Source: a virus
Length of the DNA: 45,267 nucleotides
IMG/VR virus record: IMGVR_UViG_3300044837_000033
Location: 1 to 45,267 of that record
Strand: one strand, 5' to 3'
Shown: positions 38,662-45,227 of the stretch, piece by piece
Layout of the letters: each line of letters begins with the position of its first letter
Position numbering within the stretch: position 1 is the first letter of the stretch
Position numbers and translations under genes: made by a program
The notes under the pieces: model-generated
What the model was told of the DNA's origin: nothing
What the model saw: the letters and a program-made list of their open reading frames with translations, nothing else
The model's database searches: none

Positions 38662-39207
38662 ATGGCATTCGAACCGCTAGATACCCTAGTCACATATCAC
38701 CAGGGCTACGGTAACAAACCCGGCAACATCACCCTCGAGGGGTGCCGCTTCTACGGGCGTCCCAACTTCCAGGGCGAGCTGAGAGATCATGGTTCCTGGC
38801 AGGAGGACAAGCGTAACTTCACGGTGCTCATTCCGAATGAGGAAGCAGACCGGATGAGGGACCTGCGCTGGCCTGTGAAGACGAACGTTCCAACGGATGA
38901 TGAGAAAGCTCAGGGTCGTGAGCCGTTGTCCTACCTCAAGTCCAGCGTCTTCTTCAGTGTCGACAAGAACCCGCACCAGCCCCTCGAGGAGCAGCGATAC
39001 CCCGATATTTGGGTGATCCAGGGCGATGATCGGGAGAAGCTGACCTTCCGTACGGTGGGTCTGATGGACACGGCACGCTTCGACATGATCGACATGGAGT
39101 TGCGTCTGTGGGAGTACAAGCCCGATCAGTGGTCTGCAACACTGGTCACTCTGGTCGCTGTGATGCGCACTTCCAGGCTTTCAGAGAAGTACGGCCGTCT
39201 GCTCTGA
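38662..39207 (+). CDS. Probable single-stranded DNA-binding (OB-fold-like) protein
   Basis: 181 residues; ATG at 38662 after GAAGGAGAGAG. It has DKRNFTVLIPNEEADRMRDL, RWPVKTNVPTDDEKAQ, then KLTFRTVGLMDTARFDMID and MELRLWEYKPDQWSATL (motifs separated), matching phage proteins of similar length that I associate with an SSB-like OB fold. Codon use suggests high expression, as expected for an SSB. Assignment rests on pattern memory, so it is tentative. Confidence 0.5.
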   Translation: MAFEPLDTLVTYHQGYGNKPGNITLEGCRFYGRPNFQGELRDHGSWQEDKRNFTVLIPNEEADRMRDLRWPVKTNVPTDDEKAQGREPLSYLKSSVFFSVDKNPHQPLEEQRYPDIWVIQGDDREKLTFRTVGLMDTARFDMIDMELRLWEYKPDQWSATLVTLVAVMRTSRLSEKYGRLL

Positions 39208-39217
39208 GGCAGGGAAA

Positions 39218-39257
39218 ACATACCTTTAGATGGAGTTCTAACCCTTCTATCTAAAGG
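39218..39257 (+). promoter_or_regulatory. Promoter-like / SD-pairing cassette
   Basis: ACATACC (39218-39224), -10-like TTAGAT (39226-39231), perfect 9-bp inverted repeat CCTTTAGAT (39223-39231) / ATCTAAAGG (39249-39257); the right arm includes the binding site AAAGGAG. Confidence 0.65.
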
Positions 39258-39265
39258 AGAAAGCA

Positions 39266-39361
39266 ATGAAGTTAGATAAGGAATGGGCGTCGATCATGAA
39301 GGTTTTCGGCATCCTATTCGTCATATTTCTCGTTGGATTGACCCTAAAACGAGACCGGTAG
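39266..39361 (+). CDS. Single-span membrane micropeptide, 31 aa
   Basis: ATG at 39266 after AAAGGAG. Short charged N-terminus, helix IMKVFGILFVIFLVGLTL, basic end (KRDR). Flanked by a cassette and a terminator as a one-gene unit. Confidence 0.65.
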   Translation: MKLDKEWASIMKVFGILFVIFLVGLTLKRDR

Positions 39362-39373
39362 AACTCCGGGAGA

Positions 39374-39402
39374 CCCTAAATCCACACGGGTTTAGGGTTT
39401 TT
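39374..39402 (+). terminator. Intrinsic terminator
   Basis: CCCTAAA-TCC pairs with GGG-TTTAGGG around ACAC, followed by TTTTT; one of the strongest in the window. Confidence 0.9.
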
Positions 39403-39475
39403 CAAAATGGAGCTCCCCGTTTTTAAAAATGTGTAATGAGTATCAACTGTCACAACAGTCTCTTTTGTCAATCTG

Positions 39476-39518
39476 GCCACTCTAGTTCATGATCATCTTT
39501 TACCTTTACTGGAGTGGC
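39476..39518. repeat. Inverted repeat
   Basis: GCCACTCTAGT (39476-39486) and ACTGGAGTGGC (39508-39518) pair over 11 positions with one G-T wobble, with a 21-base loop containing TGATCA. It is not followed by a T run, so a protein or origin site is more likely than a terminator. Confidence 0.65.
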
Positions 39519-39598
39519 TGGATGATAGTTATGGGACTGATGTGGTCGCATTTCACGGAAATTTGTGGGGAGTTCCCGGGGGACTTGAGAAGAATGTG

Positions 39599-39630
39599 CA
39601 GGGGTCACACATATTCTGACCTGCGGTTTT
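39599..39630 (+). terminator. Terminator-like hairpin in the gap
   Basis: GCAGG..TCA (39599-39608) pairs with TGACCTGC (39617-39624) with two unpaired Gs, followed by GGTTTT. Confidence 0.5.
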
Positions 39631-39670
39631 ACTTGGGATTACACGTTTCCTCTCTCTTTCTTCATTAAAA

Positions 39671-39694
39671 GTAGTAGTAGTAGTAGTAGTAGTA
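39671..39694. repeat. Trinucleotide repeat (GTA)8
   Basis: Eight perfect GTA units in a row, inside the AT-rich gap. Such microsatellites are rare in phage DNA and could mark an iteron-like or slippage-prone site. Confidence 0.9.
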
Positions 39695-39762
39695 TAGAGA
39701 TATACAAAATACATGGCGAAATAAAATCGTTTTTTCGTGCGTTTTTGTGCACATGATGATTT

Positions 39763-39794
39763 ACATGCCTTAGAGTGAGATCCCAACCCTAAGG
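39763..39794 (+). promoter_or_regulatory. Promoter-like / SD-pairing cassette
   Basis: ACATGCC (39763-39769), -10-like TAGAGT (39771-39776), inverted repeat CCTTAG (39768-39773) / CTAAGG (39789-39794) with inner GT/AC; the right arm is part of CTAAGGAG. Confidence 0.6.
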
Positions 39795-39800
39795 AGCCCC

Positions 39801-39962
39801 ATGACTATCCTAATGACGATATTCATCGGACTACCGACATTCCTCTACAGCCTGGTGTCGACCAAAGACTTTAAGAAGTCGATGCTCAGGCTGATAGCGA
39901 TTGCGGTATTCGGATGCTGTATCGATCTAGCACTGATCACAATGGCAATTCACGGTTCGTAA
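39801..39962 (+). CDS. Small two-helix membrane protein, 53 aa
   Basis: ATG at 39801 after CTAAGGAG. Two hydrophobic stretches at about 3-18 (ILMTIFIGLPTFLYSL) and 29-48 (LRLIAIAVFGCCIDLALITM) separated by a Lys-rich turn, forming a hairpin in the membrane. Followed by a terminator. Confidence 0.6.
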   Translation: MTILMTIFIGLPTFLYSLVSTKDFKKSMLRLIAIAVFGCCIDLALITMAIHGS

Positions 39963-39970
39963 TCTCAAGT

Positions 39971-39997
39971 CCTAGCCGCACACGCGGTTGGGATTTT
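39971..39997 (+). terminator. Intrinsic terminator immediately before the helicase binding site
   Basis: CCTAGCCGC (39971-39979) pairs with GCGGTTGGG (39984-39992, with G-T pairs) around ACAC, then ATTTT. The AGGAGG of the next gene begins at the T run, and no promoter-like box lies between, so the helicase must depend on read-through. Confidence 0.75.
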
Positions 39998-40010
39998 AGG
40001 AGGTGATCAC

Positions 40011-41177
40011 ATCAGCAACTTTGAACTACACCAGCATCAGAAGATAGCACTAGGCAAATTGCGTAACGGATCCATCCTTGTAGGCGGGGTTGGAAGCGGT
40101 AAGTCAATCACAGCTCTGAGCTATTTCAACCTGATAGCCCCTAAAAAGCCCATAATCGTCGTCACAACGGCCAAGAAGAGGGATTCAGGGGAGTGGTACT
40201 CAGATGCCATGAAAATGGCTCTACGGGCCGATTTGGAGGTTTACAGCTGGAACAACATCAAAAAGCTCACTGAAATCCGTGATTCGTGCTTCATATTTGA
40301 CGAACAACGAGTGGTGGGATACGGGGTATGGACGGAAAGCTTCCTGAAGATAGCGAAGAACAACCAGTGGCTGTTGTTGAGTGCAACACCTGCCGATACC
40401 TGGATGGACTTAGTCCCTGTGTTCATTGCACATGGTTTCTACAAGAACAAGACGGATTTTACGACTAACCACGTGCGCTGGTCGCGTTTCGCCAAGTATC
40501 CCAAGGTCGATGGCTACGTAGGCATGAACCACCTCATCGAGCTGCGTAAGAAGATATTCGTCGAGATGCCCCACATCAAGACTGCTGAACGAGAGGAACA
40601 CATCGTCAATGTGGACTTCGATCGAGGAGAACAAGCGCTCCTACATCAAGATCGATGGAATTTTTACGATGGCGAGCCTATCAAGGACGCAGGAGAACTC
40701 GTTCGGCTCTTACGTCGAAGTACAAATTCGCACCCATCGCGCCTGGAAGCAGTTCGAGAGATATGTCGCGCTAATCCGCGAGTCATCATCTTCTATAACT
40801 ACAATTACGAGCTCGACATTCTTCGTCTACTTCACACCGAGCTTGATGTGGCGGTTGCGGAATGGAATGGGCACCTTCATGAGGACCTTCCTAAAGGTGA
40901 ACGCTGGATTTACATCGTCCAGTATCAAGCCGGTTCGGAAGGGTGGAATTGTATTACTTCAGACACCGTCGTGTTCTACAGCCTTCCATATTCCTACCGT
41001 AACTTCGAGCAAGCAAAAGGTAGGATAGATAGAATCAACACGAAGTACGAATTCCTGCATTACTACATCCTACGGTCTCAGTCGATCATCGACCGAGCAG
41101 TATGGCAGACCCTGATGCGGAAGAAGTCGTTTCAAACCTCGGCTTTCGCGCGGCATCACTGGGATAAACAAGAGTAA
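40011..41177 (+). CDS. SF2 (SNF2/DEAD-like) helicase
   Basis: About 388 residues. Motifs: GGVGSGKS (I, about residues 25-32), FDEQR (II), LLLSATP (III), and QAKGRIDRIN (VI), with TAKKRDS in Ia. Phages use such helicases with VRR-NUC nucleases for replication or recombination. Start: AGGAGGTGATC (39999-40008) is a perfect match to the 16S tail, and the in-frame codon at proper spacing is ATC (40011), giving NFELHQHQKIALGKLRNG before the P-loop as in related helicases. The first standard in-frame start is TTG 40059, which would cut this region off. Confidence 0.8.
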   Translation: MSNFELHQHQKIALGKLRNGSILVGGVGSGKSITALSYFNLIAPKKPIIVVTTAKKRDSGEWYSDAMKMALRADLEVYSWNNIKKLTEIRDSCFIFDEQRVVGYGVWTESFLKIAKNNQWLLLSATPADTWMDLVPVFIAHGFYKNKTDFTTNHVRWSRFAKYPKVDGYVGMNHLIELRKKIFVEMPHIKTAEREEHIVNVDFDRGEQALLHQDRWNFYDGEPIKDAGELVRLLRRSTNSHPSRLEAVREICRANPRVIIFYNYNYELDILRLLHTELDVAVAEWNGHLHEDLPKGERWIYIVQYQAGSEGWNCITSDTVVFYSLPYSYRNFEQAKGRIDRINTKYEFLHYYILRSQSIIDRAVWQTLMRKKSFQTSAFARHHWDKQE

Positions 41178-41181
41178 CAAA

Positions 41182-41212
41182 AACTGCGGGTCCTACATGG
41201 GCTCACAGTTTT
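41182..41212 (+). terminator. Intrinsic terminator
   Basis: AACTG-GG-CC pairs with GG-C-CAGTT around TACAT (imperfect middle), followed by TTGACA, which is also the -35 of the next promoter. Confidence 0.65.
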
Positions 41213-41242
41213 GACATAGGCGGAAAAAACACGCGTTATAAT
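41211..41242 (+). promoter_or_regulatory. Sigma-70-type promoter
   Basis: TTGACA (41211-41216) and TATAAT (41237-41242) are both perfect consensus hexamers, spaced 20 bases apart rather than 17. TATAATG-AGG also resembles the -10 part of the repeated cassettes. It heads the nuclease / RNA polymerase operon. Confidence 0.65.
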
Positions 41243-41256
41243 GAGGAGAGTATACT

Positions 41257-41328
41257 ATGTCTAGATTTCGAGAGAAAACTAAACTAGTAAACAACCCCTC
41301 ACACTTTATCTGGAGGACAAATGCGTGA
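41257..41328 (+). CDS. Possible leader peptide, 23 aa
   Basis: ATG at 41257 with GAGGAGAG upstream; the peptide (MSRFREKTKLVNNPSHFIWR then TNA) ends at TGA 41326-41328, overlapping the start of the next gene (41321). The arrangement suggests translational coupling or a control peptide for the operon. Confidence 0.45.
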   Translation: MSRFREKTKLVNNPSHFIWRTNA

Positions 41329-41617
41329 GGCAGATTACCAAGCAGGTCTCAAGATCAAGATTGAAACCCTTCTGCCCGGCTGCCTCGTCACCAAGAACGA
41401 TGCGAACCATATTCAAGGTCTTCCCGACCTTACTGTGTTCTATCGAGACCGGTGGGCCTTTCTCGAGGTTAAGGCGTCGGAGAAGTCCAGAGAACGCCCC
41501 AACCAACGGTACTACATCGAGAAGTGGTCTGAGCATTCCTTCGCTGCTTTCATATTTCCAGAGAACGAGAATGAGGTTCTCTCCGCACTCGAGCAGCACA
41601 TGGCGGTTAGATGCTAA
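41321..41617 (+). CDS. VRR-NUC-type PD-(D/E)XK endonuclease
   Basis: 98 residues; ATG at 41321 after TGGAGG. Active-site pattern GLPDLTVF (Asp36), LEVKAS (Glu49, Lys51) and Gln62 in RPNQRYY match the VRR-NUC fold, which cuts branched or single-strand junctions. Its partner is commonly an SF2 helicase, which is encoded just upstream here. Confidence 0.8.
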   Translation: MREADYQAGLKIKIETLLPGCLVTKNDANHIQGLPDLTVFYRDRWAFLEVKASEKSRERPNQRYYIEKWSEHSFAAFIFPENENEVLSALEQHMAVRC

Positions 41618-42174
41618 AGTTCAACCACCATCCATATTTCGAGGGTAGGCACGCTTTCTTAGGTGCTAGTAAGTACCACTGGGTCAACTATGACCTCGAG
41701 AAGATGGAGCACGTTTTCAACAATCAGTTTGCTGCAGCCAAGGGCACACGGATGCATGATTTGGCTGGAACGCTGATTAGAGAACGCGTGCGTCTTCCCA
41801 AGAACAACAACAGCTTCAACGCTTACGTCAATGACGCCATCGGTTATAGGATGACTCCAGAACAACTGTTGGTTGTCAGCGAAAACGTTTTTGGCACGGC
41901 CGATGCAATCTGCTACAACAAAGGTGTCTTGCGGATCCATGATCTCAAGACGGGAGCGTTTCGAGCGAGCGGCTACCAAGTCGATATTTACGCAGCGTTC
42001 TTCTGCCTCGAGTACAAACTCAATCCTTACGACATCGAGATGTACCTCCGAATCTACCAGAACGATCTTCCCTTCGTCGAACATCAAGGCAATCCAGAGT
42101 GGATCAAAACCATCATGGATAAAGCTATTGCTTTCGACAAGCGAATCGTGGAGATGAAAGGCGTGTCAGTGTGA
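41611..42174 (+). CDS. RecB/Cas4-like PD-(D/E)XK nuclease
   Basis: 187 residues; ATG at 41611 overlapping the previous stop. RecB-type motifs: GTRMHDLAG (His49), GTADAI (Asp98), IHDLKTG (Asp111, Lys113) and QVDIYAAF (Gln123, Tyr127). The iron-sulfur cysteines of Cas4/AddB are missing. It probably processes DNA ends in replication or recombination. No CRISPR features are nearby. Confidence 0.8.
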   Translation: MLKFNHHPYFEGRHAFLGASKYHWVNYDLEKMEHVFNNQFAAAKGTRMHDLAGTLIRERVRLPKNNNSFNAYVNDAIGYRMTPEQLLVVSENVFGTADAICYNKGVLRIHDLKTGAFRASGYQVDIYAAFFCLEYKLNPYDIEMYLRIYQNDLPFVEHQGNPEWIKTIMDKAIAFDKRIVEMKGVSV

Positions 42175-44966
42175 CACAAGAAGATGAAGAAGTAGAAGGC
42201 CTACTTCACTATGGCATCCTGCGTAAATCGGGACGCTATCCTTGGGGTTCGGGTAAGGATGAATACACTCGTAGCCAAACGTTCCAAAAGATGGTGGGAG
42301 ATCTAAAGAAGCAGGGAATTGCGGATAAGGACATTGCTCAGGCTCTGGGCCTGGATCCTAAAGTCTTTACCCTCACTGCTCTTCGTGATACCCGTACCAT
42401 CGCTAAAGAAGAGATCGTCAAGAACGAAACAGACATGGCCACCTCTCTTAAGACCAAAGGCATGTCTATCTCGGCAATCTCAGAACGTATGGGCATCCCA
42501 GAACCCACAGTTCGTCTTCGCATCAAGAACGCTGAGAATCGCAACAAAGAATCGCTCAAAGCAACAGCTGATGTAATTAGAAAAGCCGCTGATGAACACG
42601 ATATTGTGGACATCGGTAAAGGCAACAACATTCAAATGAACATCAGCCCAGAGCGCTATCGAGCAGCAATCTCTATCCTTCGTGACGAGGGATATGAGAC
42701 GTACACCCTACCGGTCAAACAGCCTGGTTCTAAGAACAATACGAACCAAAAAGTGATTGTTAAACCTGGAACGGGGTATGGTGCTGCTCGAAAGATGACA
42801 GACCGCATTCATTCGATGGTTGAATGGTCTGAAGATGACGGCCGGACATATCATAACATTCATCCTCCGATGAGTGTTGATTCCAAGCGTTTAGCCATTG
42901 CGCATCAATCGGACAAAGACGGAATTGTCTATGTTCGTCCTGGTGTAAAAGATTTGGACATGGGTAAGAATCAGTATGCCCAGGTTCGAATCATGGTTGA
43001 CGGCACCCATTACATCAAGGGTATGGCCATCAAGAGCGATGACATCCCTGCTGGTAGAGATTTGCTGTTCCACACCAACAAAACAGCAGACACCGAGCTA
43101 AAAGGCGATAACGGCATCCTGAAGAAGCTGAAAGATGATCCAGACAACCCGTTTGGCTCAACTATCAACCGTCAGATTGTCGAAATCGATCCTAAAACAG
43201 GTAAAGAGCACTTGAAGTCCGCTATGAACCTGGTAAACGAAGAGGGTGACTGGGAAACGTGGAGCAACTCACTTGCTTCGCAGATGTTGTCCAAACAACC
43301 CCAGTCTCTGATCAAGTCTCAGCTAGCCGAAACTGTCAAACAGCAGAAAGCTAAAATTGATGAGATCAACTCGATCACGAGCCCGGTCCTTCGTCGCAAA
43401 CAGCTGGAAAAGCTATCCGACCAAATCGATGCAGATGCGGTGGATCTTAGAGCAGCGGCTATGCCGAGGCAAAAGACGCAGGTAATCATCCCTGTGCCAA
43501 AGCTTAACCCTCATGAGATCTATGCACCCCGCTTCGAAACGGGGGAGCGAGTTGTTCTCATTCGATATCCACATGGTGGGAAGTTTGAAATCCCTGAAGT
43601 CACGGTTAACAATAACAATCGTGCTGCAAAGAAACTTCTTGGTAATGCTCCTGACGCTATTGGTATTCATCCCAAGGTTGCAGAAAAGCTGTCGGGTGCG
43701 GATTTCGATGGTGATACCGTCGTGGTTATTCCAAATCCAAAAGGCCTGATTCGTAGCTCAAACACTCTAGGTAAAGCAGCATACGAATATGACAAAGGCC
43801 TCAACGGATTTAATCCAAAAGAGAAGTACGGGAATTTCGAACAGGCGAAAAATGCAGACGGTACACCTAAGGTTGATGCTAAAGGCGACCCTATCGGCAA
43901 TTTCAAGTTGATGAAGAACACCGGTATGGAGATGGGTAGTATTACCAATCTCATTACGGATATGTCCATTCAAGGTGCCAATCCAGAGCACATTGTTAGG
44001 GCAGTACGTCATTCAATGGTGGTCATCGACGCTGAAAAACACAAGCTGGACTACAAGCGTAGTGAGATTGACAATGGTATCCGTGCCCTGAAAAAGCAAT
44101 ACCAGGGGTCTGAGAAATCGGGTGCTAATTCATTGCTATCCCTGGCCACCGCTACTGAACGTATCCCAGAACGTAAACTAAGGGGTGCTAAAGAAGGTGG
44201 TCCTATTGACCCCCGTACTGGTGCAAAGGTCTTTGTAGAAACAGGGCGTACCCTAAACAAGTTCGATAAGAAGACCAATACCTACCTTCCTGAGAAGGTA
44301 CCGGTACTGGTGTCTGAAAAGAAATTGGCCCTAACCAAGGATGCACATACCTTGGTCAAACAGGGCGCCCCTGTAGAACTGCTTTATGCAGATCATGCTA
44401 ATACCATGAAGGGCCTGGCTAATCAAGTACGCCTCCAGTCAAGCAAGATAGCAACACCTAAACAGAACCCTGCTGCTAAGAAGGAGTACAAGGCCGAGTA
44501 CGATGACCTAGTACACCAACTACGCAAGGCACAGGCACAGAAGCCCTTGGACCGTAAGGCTCAAGTAATCGCTAATGCTGTAATCAAGCAGAAGCTACAA
44601 GAAGACCCCACCCTACGCTATGATAAGGACCGTCGTTTAAAGGTAGAGCGCCAGACTAGAGATGGTGTTCGCACTAGAATGGGACTTACTAAACACCAGA
44701 TCACTATTAGTGATAGGGCATGGGACGCAATTCAAGCAGGCGCCATCTCTAGCAACATCTTCAAACAGATCCTTGATGGCAACTATGTTAAGGAAGAAAG
44801 ACTGTTTGAGTTAGCTATTCCTCGTAAGAACCATGTTATGTCAGGACCTCTTACGTCGAGAGCTAAAGCAATGTTGAATGCTGGAATGACTAATGCTGAC
44901 ATTGCTCGTGTTCTTGGTGTTCCTGCTTCAACCATTCGAAGCGCTGTTGTTAGAGGAGATCTCTAA
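42171..44966 (+). CDS. RNA polymerase beta-prime-like protein (single-polypeptide type)
   Basis: 931 residues; GTG at 42171 overlapping the previous stop. The key motif SGADFDGDTVVV holds Asp511, Asp513 and Asp515, matching the catalytic NADFDGD of multisubunit RNA polymerases; upstream VVLIRYPHGGKF and IGIHPKVAEKL align with the beta-prime NRAPT and HPLVC segments. A Lys-bearing segment (HYIKGMAIK, about 280-288) may be the partner barrel. Helix-turn-helix units lie near 48-65, 95-115 and the C-terminus (ADIARVLGVPASTIRSA). The start has LLHYGILRKSGRYPWGSG. Codons are more A/T-ending than in the structural genes. Confidence 0.8.
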   Translation: MTQEDEEVEGLLHYGILRKSGRYPWGSGKDEYTRSQTFQKMVGDLKKQGIADKDIAQALGLDPKVFTLTALRDTRTIAKEEIVKNETDMATSLKTKGMSISAISERMGIPEPTVRLRIKNAENRNKESLKATADVIRKAADEHDIVDIGKGNNIQMNISPERYRAAISILRDEGYETYTLPVKQPGSKNNTNQKVIVKPGTGYGAARKMTDRIHSMVEWSEDDGRTYHNIHPPMSVDSKRLAIAHQSDKDGIVYVRPGVKDLDMGKNQYAQVRIMVDGTHYIKGMAIKSDDIPAGRDLLFHTNKTADTELKGDNGILKKLKDDPDNPFGSTINRQIVEIDPKTGKEHLKSAMNLVNEEGDWETWSNSLASQMLSKQPQSLIKSQLAETVKQQKAKIDEINSITSPVLRRKQLEKLSDQIDADAVDLRAAAMPRQKTQVIIPVPKLNPHEIYAPRFETGERVVLIRYPHGGKFEIPEVTVNNNNRAAKKLLGNAPDAIGIHPKVAEKLSGADFDGDTVVVIPNPKGLIRSSNTLGKAAYEYDKGLNGFNPKEKYGNFEQAKNADGTPKVDAKGDPIGNFKLMKNTGMEMGSITNLITDMSIQGANPEHIVRAVRHSMVVIDAEKHKLDYKRSEIDNGIRALKKQYQGSEKSGANSLLSLATATERIPERKLRGAKEGGPIDPRTGAKVFVETGRTLNKFDKKTNTYLPEKVPVLVSEKKLALTKDAHTLVKQGAPVELLYADHANTMKGLANQVRLQSSKIATPKQNPAAKKEYKAEYDDLVHQLRKAQAQKPLDRKAQVIANAVIKQKLQEDPTLRYDKDRRLKVERQTRDGVRTRMGLTKHQITISDRAWDAIQAGAISSNIFKQILDGNYVKEERLFELAIPRKNHVMSGPLTSRAKAMLNAGMTNADIARVLGVPASTIRSAVVRGDL

Positions 44967-45211
44967 TGGCTGTTGCTATGCTTTCTCTTGTTTCGAATCC
45001 TTTTGATCCATTTAGAGAATTCGAACTTTGGTCAGCCTTTGACCGTACTGAAGGCTTCGATACAGCTGGTTTCCTTGCTAGATGTGTCTCTTTATCATCA
45101 GAATTGCCTGATGAAGTCAATGAAGACACCATTGAGCAAGCAATTGATGACATTCTGAACAATCCAAGCTTCTCTGGACTGTACAAGAAGGTCTTCAGAG
45201 ACGCAGCTTGA
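44966..45211 (+). CDS. Small protein downstream of the RNA polymerase, 81 aa
   Basis: ATG at 44966 in a TAATG overlap. SLVSNPFDPFREFELWSAFD and a helical end (EQAIDDILNNPSFSGLYKKV) resemble a small protein that follows the same type of polymerase gene in other Gram-positive siphophages. Acidic, helical, no membrane part. It may be a partner of the polymerase, but that is inferred only from linkage. Confidence 0.6.
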   Translation: MAVAMLSLVSNPFDPFREFELWSAFDRTEGFDTAGFLARCVSLSSELPDEVNEDTIEQAIDDILNNPSFSGLYKKVFRDAA

Positions 45212-45227
45212 AGCGTTTCTTGACGTA

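Larger units (their letters stand above)
39403..39762. other. Gene-free AT-rich region, candidate replication origin
   Basis: A 360-base gap without a supportable gene, clearly more AT-rich than its surroundings. It contains an 11-bp inverted repeat (39476-39486 / 39508-39518), a smaller hairpin ACTGT-caca-ACAGT (39446-39459), a terminator-like hairpin (39599-39630), eight GTA triplets (39671-39694) and runs of T and A. In phages with this organisation origins often lie in such gaps near helicase or SSB genes. This is inferred from composition only. Confidence 0.4.

Noticed and set aside
39671-39694. CRISPR-like repeat
   Set aside because: Eight contiguous triplets without spacers form a microsatellite; no cas genes, and the Cas4-like nuclease at 41611 lacks the iron-sulfur cysteines and is better read as a RecB-type phage nuclease.
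39553-39786. 77-codon minus-strand frame with a run of Thr
   Set aside because: The Thr run is just the GTA repeat read backwards; no ribosome site and low-complexity sequence.
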